Counted from the stretch's first letter, positions 20,174-28,587 are shown. The stretch: DNA of 64,000 nucleotides from Stenotrophomonas acidaminiphila (GCA_002951995.1 CP019797.1:1100501-1164500), one strand, 5' to 3'. The notes: generated by a model not told the origin, from the letters alone. Program-made: numbers and translations.

Positions 20174-20187
20174 TGAATACGTATGCA
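20174..20187. promoter_or_regulatory. Predicted LacI-type operator (maltodextrin regulon), site 3
   Basis: TGAATACGTATGCA, identical to site 1, sits between the divergent GH97 gene (start 20085) and the MFS transporter gene (start 20283), so one site could control both directions. Confidence 0.78.
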
Positions 20188-20282
20188 CCGGCGGTGCGCA
20201 TCGCGCGGGTGGCCTCTACCATGGCCCGGCCGCCGTGGCGGCGTACATCGCATCCGTGATTCCCGGAGGGGGGAAGCGCTTG

Positions 20283-21764
20283 ATGAAAAGCAAACCGCAG
20301 CTGTCGTTCTGGCAGATCTGGAACATGTGTTTCGGGTTCCTCGGCATCCAGTTCGGCTTCGCGCTGCAGAACGCCAATGCCAGCCGCATCTTCGAGACGC
20401 TGGGTGCGTCGATGGAGGCGGTGCCGGGGCTGTGGATCGCCGCGCCGCTGACCGGCCTGCTGGTGCAGCCGGTGGTGGGCTACCTGTCCGACCGCACCTG
20501 GACGCGCTGGGGCCGGCGGCGGCCGTTCTTCATGCTCGGTGCGGTGTTGACCACGCTGGCGCTGCTGGTGATGCCGAATTCGCCGACGCTGTGGATCGCC
20601 GCCGGCACGCTGTGGGTGCTGGATGCCTCGATCAACGTGTCGATGGAGCCGTTCCGCGCCTTCGTCGGTGACCAGCTGGCGCCGCGCCAGCGCCCGGCCG
20701 GCTATGCGATGCAGAGCTTCTTCATCGGCGTCGGCGCGATCATCGCCAGTCTGCTGCCGTATCTGCTGGCGCGCTGGGGCGTGGCCAACACCGCCGCGCC
20801 GGGCGAGGTGCCGGACACGGTGCGCTATGCGTTCTACTTCGGTGCGGTGGTGCTGCTGGCGGCGATCGCGTGGACGGTGTTCAGTACCCGCGAGTACCCG
20901 CCGGCGGAGCTGGCCGCGTTCGACGACGCCGAGCCGCCCGCCGCGCACCGGGTGGCCGCGCCCGGCGGCGCGCCGCCATGGGCGCAGGTCGCCACGTGGC
21001 TGCTGCTCGGTACCGCGCTCGCGCTGTTGATCGGCTGGCGCCAGGGCGACCGCATGCTGTACGTGCTGGCCGGCCTGTGCATCGCCTACGGCGTGCTGCT
21101 GGCGCTGGCGCGGCTGCTGCCCGGCACCCACATGCTGGCGGCCATCGTCGGCGACCTGCGCGCGATGCCGGCCACCATGCGGCGGCTGGCGTGGGTGCAG
21201 TTCTTCTCGTGGTTCGCGCTGTTCGCGATGTGGATCTACACCACCGCGGCGGTGGCCGGCACCCATTTCGGTTCCACCGATCCGCAGTCGGCCGCCTACA
21301 ACGAAGGCGCCAACTGGGTCGGCGTGCTGTTCGGCGCCTACAACGGCTTCGCCGCGCTCGCGGCGCTGGCCATCCCGGCCATGGTGCGGGTGCTGGGCCT
21401 GCGCTGGAGCCACCTGCTCAACCTGTGGCTGGGCGGCGCCGGGCTGGTGTCGCTGATGTTCATCGGCGACCCGAAGTGGCTGCTGCTGTCGATGGTCGGG
21501 GTCGGTTTCGCCTGGGCCTCGATCCTGTCGCTGCCGTACGCGCTGCTGTCCGACAGCGTGCCGGCGTCGAAGATGGGCGTGTACATGGGCATCTTCAATT
21601 TCTTCATCGTGATCCCGCAGCTGGTGGCCGCCAGCGCGCTCGGCTTCGCCCTGCGCACCTGGCTGGGCGGCATGCCGATGCACGTGCTGGTGCTGGGCGG
21701 CTGCAGCCTGTTCGTGGCCGGCCTGTGCGTGCTGCGGGTGCCGTCCCGTCCGGAGGTGGTGTGA
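20283..21764 (+). CDS. MFS maltose/oligosaccharide transporter
   Basis: The 493-residue protein has about twelve membrane segments and resembles the sugar:cation symporters of the SLC45/GPH-like MFS group: GFLGIQFGFALQNANASRIF at the N terminus, VGYLSDRTWTRWGRRRPFF in the first cytoplasmic loop, and SMEPFRAFVGD. Bacterial relatives import maltose or sucrose across the inner membrane. GGAGGGGGGAAG precedes the ATG at 20283, which decides the start. The stop overlaps the next gene (TGATG), so it is co-transcribed with the secreted amylase. The operator at 20174 puts both in the maltodextrin regulon. Confidence 0.88.
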   Translation: MKSKPQLSFWQIWNMCFGFLGIQFGFALQNANASRIFETLGASMEAVPGLWIAAPLTGLLVQPVVGYLSDRTWTRWGRRRPFFMLGAVLTTLALLVMPNSPTLWIAAGTLWVLDASINVSMEPFRAFVGDQLAPRQRPAGYAMQSFFIGVGAIIASLLPYLLARWGVANTAAPGEVPDTVRYAFYFGAVVLLAAIAWTVFSTREYPPAELAAFDDAEPPAAHRVAAPGGAPPWAQVATWLLLGTALALLIGWRQGDRMLYVLAGLCIAYGVLLALARLLPGTHMLAAIVGDLRAMPATMRRLAWVQFFSWFALFAMWIYTTAAVAGTHFGSTDPQSAAYNEGANWVGVLFGAYNGFAALAALAIPAMVRVLGLRWSHLLNLWLGGAGLVSLMFIGDPKWLLLSMVGVGFAWASILSLPYALLSDSVPASKMGVYMGIFNFFIVIPQLVAASALGFALRTWLGGMPMHVLVLGGCSLFVAGLCVLRVPSRPEVV

Positions 21765-23494
21765 TGCGCGTGCGTCTGTCGATGGCCGGCCTGGCGCCGG
21801 CGCTTTCCCTTGCCCTGCTGGCCGGCGGCGCCGCGGCCGCGCCGCGCCCGGACTACGTCGGCACCACCGAGCCGTTCGCCGGCGACGCGGTGTACTTCGT
21901 GGTCACCGACCGCTTCGTCAATGGCGACCCGGCCAACGACCAGCGCGAGCAGGGCGGCGCGCACCCGACCTTCGACATCCCGGTGCATTGCGCGGACGGC
22001 ATCGACGGCAACATCGGCTACCTCGGCGGCGATTTCCGTGGCGTGCTCGACAATGCGCGGTACATCCGCAACCTCGGCTTCGGCGCGGTGTGGATCACGC
22101 CGATCGTCGACAACCCCGACCAGGCGTTCACCGGCAGCCGCCCGGTCACCTGCAACAGCAGCCTGACCGACCGTGGCAAGACCGGCTACCACGGTTACTG
22201 GGGCATCAATTTCTACCGGCTGGACGAACACCTGCCCAGCGCGGACCTGGATTTTTCCGGCCTTACCCGCGGCCTGCACGATGCCGGCCTGAAGGTGGTG
22301 CTGGACATCGTCGGCAACCACGGCTCGCCGGCCTGGACCATGCCGGTGCGGCAGCCGCAGTTCGGCCAGATCTTCGACCGGGACGGAAAGCTGATTGCCG
22401 ACCACCAGAACCTGCCGCCGCAGCAACTGGACCCGAAGCACAACCCGCTGCATGCCTTCTACAACGCCATCGGCCCGGTCGACGGCGAAAAGGGGTCGAT
22501 CTTCGACGGCAACCTGGCCGAGCTGTCCGATTTCAACCAGGACAACCCGGCGGTGATGGACTACCTGGTCGGCGCCTACCTGCAGTGGACCGCGCAGGGC
22601 GTGGACGCGCTGCGCATCGACACCATCGGCTGGCTGCCGCACCGGTGGTGGCATGCGTTCGTGCAGCGCATCCGCGCCGCGCATCCGGGCATGTTCATGT
22701 TCGGCGAGGCCTTCGACTACGACGCCGCGCGCATCGCCGAACACACCTGGCCGGCCAACGCCAACGTCAGCGTGCTCGATTTCCCGCTGCGCGGCGCGCT
22801 GGCGGCGGTGTTCGGCAGGGAAGGCCAGGGCTACGAAACCCTGGCCGGACCGCTGCACCTGGACGGCGGCCCGTACGCCAACCCGTACGCGCTGATGACG
22901 TTCTACGACAACCACGACATGGCGCGGCTGGACGCCAGCGATGCCGGTTTCATCGACGCGCACAACTGGCTGTTCACTGCGCGCGGCATCCCGGTGCTCT
23001 ATTACGGCTCGGAAACCGGCTTCATGCGCGGCCGCGCCGAACATGCCGGCAACCGCGCCTACTTCGGCCAGGAGCGTATCGACGCGGCGCCGCGCAGCCC
23101 CATCTTCGCCCCGCTGCAGCGTATCGCGCGCCTGCGCCAGGCTACCCCGGCGCTGCAGCGCGGCCTGCAGGTCAACGAACGCCTGCAGGGCGACCAGGCG
23201 GTGTTCTACCGCGTGCTGCAGCACGGCGGCACCGCGCAGACCGCACTGGTGCTGCTCAACAAGGGCGACACCGCGCATGCCTTCGAAGTGCGCCGCTATC
23301 TGCAGGCCGGCACCTGGCGTGACGCATTCGAGGGTGGCACGCAGGCGGTGCGCGACGTGCTGCGGGCGACGGTGCCGGCGCACGGGGTCAAGGTGTTCGT
23401 GCTCGACGCCGAGGTGCGGCAGCCGGCACTGCAGGCGCGGCTGGACGCGGCGATGGCCGACCAGGCCGCACGCGACGCGCGCCTGGCGCGCTGA
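21764..23494 (+). CDS. Exported GH13 alpha-amylase family enzyme (CGTase-like)
   Basis: The 576-residue product has a signal peptide ending near GGAAAA and a GH13 catalytic barrel. VVLDIVGNHG, DALRIDTIGW (nucleophile D286), FMFGEAFDYD (acid/base E315) and TFYDNHDMAR (D385) are the four conserved regions. The N-terminal DAVYFVVTDRFVNGDPANDQ resembles cyclodextrin glucanotransferases and maltogenic amylases, but the extra C-terminal starch-binding domain of true CGTases is absent. Its start overlaps the transporter stop by one base. It probably cuts starch or dextrins in the periplasm or outside to feed the receptor and transporter encoded beside it. Confidence 0.88.
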   Translation: MRVRLSMAGLAPALSLALLAGGAAAAPRPDYVGTTEPFAGDAVYFVVTDRFVNGDPANDQREQGGAHPTFDIPVHCADGIDGNIGYLGGDFRGVLDNARYIRNLGFGAVWITPIVDNPDQAFTGSRPVTCNSSLTDRGKTGYHGYWGINFYRLDEHLPSADLDFSGLTRGLHDAGLKVVLDIVGNHGSPAWTMPVRQPQFGQIFDRDGKLIADHQNLPPQQLDPKHNPLHAFYNAIGPVDGEKGSIFDGNLAELSDFNQDNPAVMDYLVGAYLQWTAQGVDALRIDTIGWLPHRWWHAFVQRIRAAHPGMFMFGEAFDYDAARIAEHTWPANANVSVLDFPLRGALAAVFGREGQGYETLAGPLHLDGGPYANPYALMTFYDNHDMARLDASDAGFIDAHNWLFTARGIPVLYYGSETGFMRGRAEHAGNRAYFGQERIDAAPRSPIFAPLQRIARLRQATPALQRGLQVNERLQGDQAVFYRVLQHGGTAQTALVLLNKGDTAHAFEVRRYLQAGTWRDAFEGGTQAVRDVLRATVPAHGVKVFVLDAEVRQPALQARLDAAMADQAARDARLAR

Positions 23495-23556
23495 CACCGC
23501 ACGCGGGAACGTCGCACCCGCCGGCGCGCACGCCCTGGCCGCTGGCGCCGCGGCGG

Positions 23557-23562
23557 TACAAT
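23557..23562 (+). promoter_or_regulatory. Likely -10 element of the SseB-like gene
   Basis: TACAAT lies 26 bases before the ATG at 23588. A start of transcription near 23569 would leave a leader of under 20 bases without a Shine-Dalgarno sequence. Confidence 0.45.
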
Positions 23563-23587
23563 CCCCGGCCCCCCGATGCCGCACGCC

Positions 23588-23968
23588 ATGGACACGCTTG
23601 CCCCGCAGAACCCGCTCGAAACGCTGCTCAAGGCCGCCATGGACGGGACGTTGCCGATCAGGGCGTTCATGCAGGCGTTCGTCGCCTCGGAGGTGGTGCT
23701 GCTCACCGGCAGCCTGGTCACCCCCGATGGCAGCGGTTTCGATCCGCTGCTGTTCGACAAGCAGGGCGTGCTGCACGTGGCGGTGTTCACCGACATGGCG
23801 CGGGTCGGCATCCATACCCAGCAGGCGCCGCACACGCTGCGCTGGCTGATGCTGGACGTGCTGCGCCGGGTGCCGGGCGGCTACGGCGTGGTGGTGAACC
23901 CGGGCACGCCGCTGGGCTTCGAGGTGGCGCCATCGGGCGTGGGCGAACTGCTCCGGGATTTCGGCTGA
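23588..23968 (+). CDS. SseB family protein
   Basis: This 126-residue cytoplasmic protein shows the SseB N-terminal domain pattern: NPLETLLKAAMDG, then VASEVVLLTGSL, FTDMARVGIH and GYGVVVNPGTPLGFEVAP. SseB-domain proteins occur as small single-domain proteins with poorly known roles. An in-frame ATG lies 12 bases upstream at 23576; I prefer 23588 because the TACAAT promoter element leaves almost no leader for the first ATG, but neither has a clear ribosome site. It sits between the amylase and the LacI gene and may not belong to the sugar regulon. Confidence 0.7.
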   Translation: MDTLAPQNPLETLLKAAMDGTLPIRAFMQAFVASEVVLLTGSLVTPDGSGFDPLLFDKQGVLHVAVFTDMARVGIHTQQAPHTLRWLMLDVLRRVPGGYGVVVNPGTPLGFEVAPSGVGELLRDFG

Positions 23969-24038
23969 CCCACTGGAGGCGGGGCTGGCCCCGCCTCGGG
24001 CGTCAGCGGGAAAGCGCCATGCGCGGCAAGGCCCGCAG

Positions 24039-25070
24039 CTACATGCGCGAGGATTCGCGCACCGCCAGCCTGACCGCGATGCTCTGGCTGTCCACCGGCG
24101 CGCCGGCGATCAGCGCCAGCAGCTTCTCCACCAGCAGGTGCCCGGCCAGCTTGGTGTCCTGCTGCACCGTGGTCAGCGCCGGCGATACCGAGGCCGCCAG
24201 CGGAATGTCGTCGAAGCCGGTGACCGCCACGTCCTGCGGTATGCGCAGGCCGTGCTCGCGCAGCGCGCGCAGTGCGCCGATGGCGATCAGGTCGCTGGCC
24301 GCGCATACCGCGTCGAAACGCTGCCCGCCGGCCAGCAGCGCGGCGCAGGCGGCGTGGCCGGACTCCTCGGTGGTGATGGCGTCGTGCTGCAGGCCCGGCT
24401 CCGGTTCCAGGCCGCGCGCGCGCAGCGCCTGCGCATGGCCGCGGTAGCGTTCCTGGAATTCCGGGTAATGGCTGGAGGCGTGGCCGAGGAAGGCGATGCG
24501 GCGCCGGCCCTGGTCGAGCAGGTGCGCGGTGATGTCGAAGCCGCCCTGGAAGTTGTCGCTGCCCACCGATACCCCGGGCTGGCCGGGCAGGGCCGCGCCC
24601 CAGCGCACGAAATGGGTGCCCTGTTCGACCAGGCGCCGCAGCCGTTCGACCGATTGGTGGTAGTCGCCATAGCCGAGCAGGATGATGCCGTCGGCCTTGT
24701 TGCTGTCCTCGAAATCGGCGTGCCAGTCGCTGGACAGCTGCTGGAACGACACCAGCAGGTCCTGTCCCTTCAACGCGCAGGCGCGGGTGATCGAGCCCAG
24801 CATCGAGTGGAAGAACGGGTTGATCAGCGAGTCGTCCGGGGTCGGGTCCTCGAAGAACAGCAGTGCCAGCGTGCCGGACTGCTGGCAGCGCAGGCTGGAC
24901 GCGTTCTTGTCCACCTTGTAGTTGAGCTGGCGGGCGATCTCCAGGATGCGCCGGCGGGTGTCGGCGTTGACCATCGGGCTGCCGCGCAGGGCGCGCGACA
25001 CGGTCGGTTGCGAAACGCCGGCCATGTGCGCGATATCCAGTGACGTGGCTTTGCCCTTGATGACCATCAT
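24039..25070 (-). CDS. malR: LacI family transcriptional regulator, likely maltodextrin repressor
   Basis: The 343-residue protein has an N-terminal LacI helix-turn-helix (SLDIAHMAGVSQPTVSRAL) with the hinge helix NYKVDKNAS, and a periplasmic-binding-protein-like effector domain (GGFDITAHLLDQGRRRIAFLG; AVCAASDLIAIGALRALREHG; DVAVTGFDDIPLAASVSPAL). The start at 25070 gives the normal LacI length; upstream in-frame codons encode no family sequence. It lies at the edge of the maltodextrin cluster, and the three TGAATACGTATGCA sites in that cluster are the obvious targets. The effector is probably maltose or a glucose derivative, an inference from context. The name malR is by role, not by proven orthology. 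Confidence 0.85.
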   Translation of the reverse strand: MMVIKGKATSLDIAHMAGVSQPTVSRALRGSPMVNADTRRRILEIARQLNYKVDKNASSLRCQQSGTLALLFFEDPTPDDSLINPFFHSMLGSITRACALKGQDLLVSFQQLSSDWHADFEDSNKADGIILLGYGDYHQSVERLRRLVEQGTHFVRWGAALPGQPGVSVGSDNFQGGFDITAHLLDQGRRRIAFLGHASSHYPEFQERYRGHAQALRARGLEPEPGLQHDAITTEESGHAACAALLAGGQRFDAVCAASDLIAIGALRALREHGLRIPQDVAVTGFDDIPLAASVSPALTTVQQDTKLAGHLLVEKLLALIAGAPVDSQSIAVRLAVRESSRM

Positions 25071-25136
25071 GACCGGCAAGGTGAAGGTGCCGGCCATCAT
25101 GCCACGTGGCGGCGGCAACCGTGCCGCCGCCACGGA

Positions 25137-25481
25137 TCAACGCAGCGCCGTGGCGCCGGTCCGCCGGCAGACCTCGGCCAACGCGTCCTGCAGCCGCCGC
25201 GCGCGTTCGAAGTCGTGCAGGTCGGGGTCGTGTTCCAGCACGTGCGCGTCGTGCCACTGGAACGCTTCGGCGCCGTGCAGGTTCCAGGCCTGCTGCAGGC
25301 GCCGGTGCGGGTGGTTGCCCAGGCGCAGGGTGAACAACAGCCGGTTGCCGATGGTGGACAGGTCGTTGGCCGGTCCGGCCCAGCTTTCGCCGCTGGCGGT
25401 GCAGCGCAGGTGGTAGATGCCGCCGCGGGTCGCGCGGCGTTTGTAGTCGGCGATCTGCTGCCGGCGCTGGTGCTTGTCCAT
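25137..25481 (-). CDS. GIY-YIG nuclease family protein
   Basis: The 114-residue protein has RGGIYHLRCTASGESWAGPANDL, in which GIY and the following beta hairpin match the degenerate GIY-YIG nuclease core, and then a helical stretch HRRLQQAWNLHGAEAF. Small stand-alone members of this family are of unknown role. It is divergent from the DUF2239 gene, with two CCCGGG-centred dyads in the 85 bases between them. No ribosome site is obvious before the ATG. Confidence 0.7.
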   Translation of the reverse strand: MDKHQRRQQIADYKRRATRGGIYHLRCTASGESWAGPANDLSTIGNRLLFTLRLGNHPHRRLQQAWNLHGAEAFQWHDAHVLEHDPDLHDFERARRLQDALAEVCRRTGATALR

Positions 25482-25510
25482 GGGGCTGGGGTCTGGCGGG
25501 AGGCCTGATA

Positions 25511-25550
25511 TTGCCCGGGTAAAAATGAAATGGCAATATTACCCGGGTCA
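25511..25550. promoter_or_regulatory. Paired CCCGGG-centred dyads in a divergent promoter
   Basis: TTGCCCGGGTAA (25511-25522) and TTACCCGGGTCA (25539-25550) are near-copies of the palindrome TTACCCGGGTAA, with centres 28 bases apart, in an AT-rich island between the GIY-YIG and DUF2239 genes. Two helically spaced copies suggest a dimeric regulator bound at both; its identity is unknown. Confidence 0.6.
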
Positions 25551-25566
25551 AATATGGAGCCGTTGC

Positions 25567-26160
25567 ATGAACGATCCCCTGGAGGCGCCCCACGCCCTGT
25601 TCGACGGCAGCCGGCTGCTGGTCCGCGGCGCGCTGCGCGACGTGGCGCGGGAGGCTGCCGCGCGCGCGGGCACTGGTGCGCACGGGCGCCCGCTGCTGGT
25701 GCTGGACGACCGTACCGGGCAGAGCGTGGACCTGGACCTGCGCGGCGATGCCGCGCAGGTGCTGGAACGGCTGCGCGTGCGCTTCGCGGTTGCGGACGGG
25801 AGCGGAAAACCCCTGCCCAGGGAGCGCGGGCGCCCGCGGCTGGGCGTGGTGGCGCGCGAAGTCACCCTGCTGCCGCGCCACTGGGAATGGCTGGCGGCGC
25901 AGCCCGGCGGGGCCTCGGCGGCCCTGCGCCGGCTGGTCGAGCAGGCGCGCCGGGAGGACGAGGGGGCGGGCGATCTGCGCCAGCGCCGCGAGGCGCAGTA
26001 CCAGGCGATGCGGGTGCTGGCCGGGGACCTGCCAGGCTTCGAGGAGGCCAGCCGCGCGCTGTTCGCGGGCGACACCGCCGCCCTTGCCATGCACTTCCGG
26101 CAATGGCCCGCCGATGTAGGCAACTACCTCGCCAGCCTGTCGGTGCACGACGCCGGCTGA
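25567..26160 (+). CDS. DUF2239 family protein
   Basis: This 197-residue protein matches DUF2239 in its N-terminal LFDGSRLLVRGAL, the central RPRLGVVAREVTLLPRHWEWL and the C-terminal FEEASRALFAGD, with no membrane segment or catalytic motif that I recognise. GGAG seven bases before the ATG at 25567 decides the start. It is divergent from the GIY-YIG gene and under the paired CCCGGG dyads. Its biochemical role is unknown. Confidence 0.82.
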   Translation: MNDPLEAPHALFDGSRLLVRGALRDVAREAAARAGTGAHGRPLLVLDDRTGQSVDLDLRGDAAQVLERLRVRFAVADGSGKPLPRERGRPRLGVVAREVTLLPRHWEWLAAQPGGASAALRRLVEQARREDEGAGDLRQRREAQYQAMRVLAGDLPGFEEASRALFAGDTAALAMHFRQWPADVGNYLASLSVHDAG

Positions 26161-26295
26161 GCCGGCAGGGTGGGCGGGAACGGGATGGGTTGCTACCATC
26201 CCATGTCCCGTTCCCTCCCGGCACCTGCACCGGGACACACGGATGCCGGCTGCAGCCGGCACATACCCCGGCACACAACGCAAAGAGCGAATCCC

Positions 26296-26832
26296 ATGGC
26301 CCGCGGCATCAACAAAGTCATCCTGGTCGGCAACCTCGGCAACGACCCGGACGTGAAGTACACCCAGAGCGGCATGGCCGTAACCCGCATCAGCCTGGCC
26401 ACCACCAGCGTGCGCAAGGACCGCGACGGCAACAACCAGGAACGCACCGAATGGCACCGCGTGGTGTTCTTCGGCAAGCTCGGCGAGATCGCCGGCGAGT
26501 ACCTGCGCAAGGGCTCGCAGGTCTACGTCGAAGGCGAGATCCGCTACGACAAGTTCACCGGGCAGGACGGCGTGGAGAAGTACACCACCGACATCGTCGC
26601 CAACGAGATGCAGATGCTCGGCGGCCGTGGCGAGGGTGGCGGCGGTGGTGGCGGTTACGGCGGCGGTGAACGCCCGCAGCGCCAGTCGGCCCCGCGCCCG
26701 CAGGGCGGCGGCTATGGCAACCAGGACCAGGGCGGCGGCGGTTACGGCCAGCGCCCGCAGCGGCAGGCGCCCGCGCAGCAGCCGGCCCCGCCGCCGATGG
26801 ACGACTTCGCCGACGACGATATTCCGTTCTGA
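26296..26832 (+). CDS. ssb: Single-stranded DNA-binding protein
   Basis: The 178-residue SSB starts [19 protein letters not shown] and has the OB-fold (residues 1 to about 110, with [20 protein letters not shown]), a glycine- and proline-rich disordered linker ([11 protein letters not shown] and repeats) and the acidic tip DDDIPF, which recruits partner proteins. It binds single-stranded DNA as a tetramer in replication, recombination and repair. The start at 26296 is fixed by the conserved N terminus. A strong terminator follows at 26869. Confidence 0.97.
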   Translation: MARGINKVILVGNLGNDPDVKYTQSGMAVTRISLATTSVRKDRDGNNQERTEWHRVVFFGKLGEIAGEYLRKGSQVYVEGEIRYDKFTGQDGVEKYTTDIVANEMQMLGGRGEGGGGGGGYGGGERPQRQSAPRPQGGGYGNQDQGGGGYGQRPQRQAPAQQPAPPPMDDFADDDIPF

Positions 26833-26868
26833 TGCCGCGGCGGTAGATCGCCTGGTACTCCCGGAAAA

Positions 26869-26897
26869 GCCCTCGCTGCCGAGGGCTTTTTCTTTTT
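26869..26897 (+). terminator. Rho-independent terminator of ssb
   Basis: The perfect stem GCCCTCG-CTGC-CGAGGGC (26869-26886) is followed by TTTTTCTTTTT, 36 bases after the ssb stop. Confidence 0.9.
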
Positions 26898-26938
26898 CAC
26901 CTGCCCTGTGCCGCGCGCTGCGGCGCGGCGCCATTCCG

Positions 26939-27670
26939 TCATTCCGACACCGCGGCCGCCCGCGCGATGCGTCGCGCTTCCTCCGCGCCCTTGCGCTCGC
27001 TGTAGCGGTCCACCAGATGCTCGCCGTGGCCGCGCACCAGCAGGGTGAACTTGATCAGTTCCTCCATCACGTCCACCACCCGGTCGTAGTACGGCGAGGG
27101 CTTCATGCGGCCGTCGTCGTCGAACTCCTGCCAGGCCTTGGCCACCGAGGACTGGTTGGGGATGGTGAGCATGCGCATCCAGCGGCCCAGCACGCGCAGG
27201 GTGTTGACCACGTTGAACGACTGCGAGCCGCCACTGACCTGCATCACCGCCAGGGTCTTGCCCTGGGTCGGCCGCACGCTGCCGTCTTCCAGCGGCAGCC
27301 AGTCGATCTGGTTCTTGAACACGCCGGTGATTGTGCCGTGGCGCTCGGGCGACACCCAGACCTGGCCTTCGGACCACTGCGACCACTGGCGCAGTTGCTG
27401 CACCTTCGGATGCTGTTTGTCCACGCTGTCCAGCATGGGCAGGTCGTGCGGATCGAACACCCGGGTCTCGGCACCGAGGTACTGCAGGATGCGCTCGGCT
27501 TCCAGTGTCAGCTTGCGGCTGAACGACTGCGGCCGCAGCGAGCCGTACAGCAACAGGATACGGGGCCGATGCCGGTCGTCGGAACCCGCGGGTTCGTGCA
27601 TGGGCGCGGGAAGCAGGCCGGTATCCAGATGGGTGGGGAGGTCGAAGGAGGATTGTTCGGGCTTAATCAT
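26939..27670 (-). CDS. arsH: Arsenical resistance protein ArsH
   Basis: ArsH is an NADPH-dependent FMN reductase that oxidises trivalent organoarsenicals. The 243-residue product has the flavodoxin-like core [18 protein letters not shown] (FMN phosphate loop), [29 protein letters not shown] and the [12 protein letters not shown] region. It is divergent from arsR with only 17 bases between the two starts. Its putative minus-strand promoter (TTGCAT, 18 bases, TAGAAT) places transcription at about the ATG, so the message may be leaderless. The N-terminal 25 residues are variable in the family, so a downstream start is possible. Confidence 0.92.
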   Translation of the reverse strand: MIKPEQSSFDLPTHLDTGLLPAPMHEPAGSDDRHRPRILLLYGSLRPQSFSRKLTLEAERILQYLGAETRVFDPHDLPMLDSVDKQHPKVQQLRQWSQWSEGQVWVSPERHGTITGVFKNQIDWLPLEDGSVRPTQGKTLAVMQVSGGSQSFNVVNTLRVLGRWMRMLTIPNQSSVAKAWQEFDDDGRMKPSPYYDRVVDVMEELIKFTLLVRGHGEHLVDRYSERKGAEEARRIARAAAVSE

Positions 27671-27706
27671 TCGATTATTCTAGAAAAATGGAAACGAATG
27701 ATGCAA
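27653..27706. promoter_or_regulatory. Overlapping divergent arsH/arsR promoters
   Basis: For arsR, TTGTTC (27653-27658), 17 bases, TATTCT (27676-27681). For arsH on the minus strand, TTGCAT (27701-27706), 18 bases, TAGAAT (27677-27682). The two -10 boxes share the same bases, and each -35 lies inside the opposite coding region. TTC-gattattcta-GAA across the shared region is a plausible ArsR operator. Both starts of transcription fall at or within a few bases of the start codons. Confidence 0.6.
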
Positions 27707-28020
27707 TCGCTGCCCTGACCGCGCTGGGACATGCGACCCGGCTGGCGGCCTTCCGTCTGCTGGTCGAGGCCGGCCCCGACGGACGCGTGGCCGGCGACAT
27801 CGGCGAGGCGCTGGGTGTTCCCGGTGCAACGTTGTCCTTCCACCTGAAGGAACTGGTGCTTGCCGGCCTGGTGGTGAGCGAAAGCCAGGGCCGATACGTC
27901 TGCTACCGCGCCAACTTCCAGGCGATGAACGGCCTGATCCAGTACCTCACCCACAACTGCTGTGCCGGTTCGCCCGGTGCCGCATGCGCGCCGGCGAACG
28001 CGCCGGCCTGCGCCTGCTGA
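27688..28020 (+). CDS. arsR: ArsR family transcriptional repressor
   Basis: This 110-residue winged-helix repressor has LTALGHATRLAAFRLL, the recognition helix GVPGATLSFHLKELVLAG and the wing VVSESQGRYVCYRAN. It lacks the classic CVCDL metal site in the DNA-binding helix. Instead the C-terminal tail holds several cysteines, starting with NCC and ending in CAC, as in ArsR proteins that bind As(III) through C-terminal thiols. It should release arsR-arsC-acr3 and arsH when arsenite is present. The start lies only about six bases after a good -10 box, so the mRNA is probably leaderless. Confidence 0.92.
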   Translation: METNDAIAALTALGHATRLAAFRLLVEAGPDGRVAGDIGEALGVPGATLSFHLKELVLAGLVVSESQGRYVCYRANFQAMNGLIQYLTHNCCAGSPGAACAPANAPACAC

Positions 28021-28074
28021 GCGCGCGGCCGGTCACCACCGCGCCCTGTCTTTCCCCACACGACACCCCCGCCC

Positions 28075-28587
28075 ATGACCCCCAACGTGCTTTTCCTGTG
28101 TACCGGCAACAGTGCCCGCAGCGTCCTGGCCGAAGCCACGCTGCGGGCGTGGGCCGGCAACCGTTTCATGGTGTTCAGCGCCGGCAGCCAGCCCACCGGC
28201 ACGGTGAACCCGTTCGCCCTGGCCCAATTGCAGGCCGAGGGCATTTCCACCGCCGGGCTGCGCAGCAAGTCCTGGGACGAGTTCACCACGGCGGACGCGC
28301 CGCGCATGGACCTGGTGGTGACCGTGTGCGATTCGGCAGCAGCTGAAACCTGCCCGGTGGTGTTCGGGGATTTCCTGCGCACCCATTGGGGGTTGCCCGA
28401 CCCGGCGGCGGCCGGTGGCAGCGACGACGATAAGCGTACGGCGTTCAGGCAGGCCCATCGTGTCATCCAGGCCCGGCTGATGGCCTTCCTGGCGCTTCCT
28501 TCATCGGTCTGGGAGGACCGCGCACGACTCAAGGCCGCCCTGGACAGGATCGGTTTTGTCGAAGCCGGGGACGAAGCCGGTGAGTGA
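28075..28587 (+). CDS. arsC: Arsenate reductase ArsC (low-molecular-weight phosphatase type)
   Basis: The 170-residue enzyme has the P-loop CTGNSARS with the nucleophile C9 and R15 (C-x5-R), as in low-molecular-weight tyrosine phosphatases, and later cysteines in VCDSAAAETCPV that fit the thiol relay of thioredoxin-coupled arsenate reductases. The segment GDFLRTHWGLPDPAAAGG is the usual DP loop. It reduces arsenate to arsenite for export by the following Acr3 protein. The arsC end overlaps the acr3 GTG start by eight bases. Confidence 0.93.
   Translation: MTPNVLFLCTGNSARSVLAEATLRAWAGNRFMVFSAGSQPTGTVNPFALAQLQAEGISTAGLRSKSWDEFTTADAPRMDLVVTVCDSAAAETCPVVFGDFLRTHWGLPDPAAAGGSDDDKRTAFRQAHRVIQARLMAFLALPSSVWEDRARLKAALDRIGFVEAGDEAGE

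Noticed and set aside
15869..20259. Long plus-strand open frames antisense to the TonB receptor and the GH97 gene
   Set aside because: They mirror the codon bias of the minus-strand genes, which have signal peptides and full family motifs; the antisense frames have none.
26239..26280. Repeated GCCGGC-type bases upstream of ssb
   Set aside because: They form short overlapping dyads without a consistent spacing; ordinary for this base composition.
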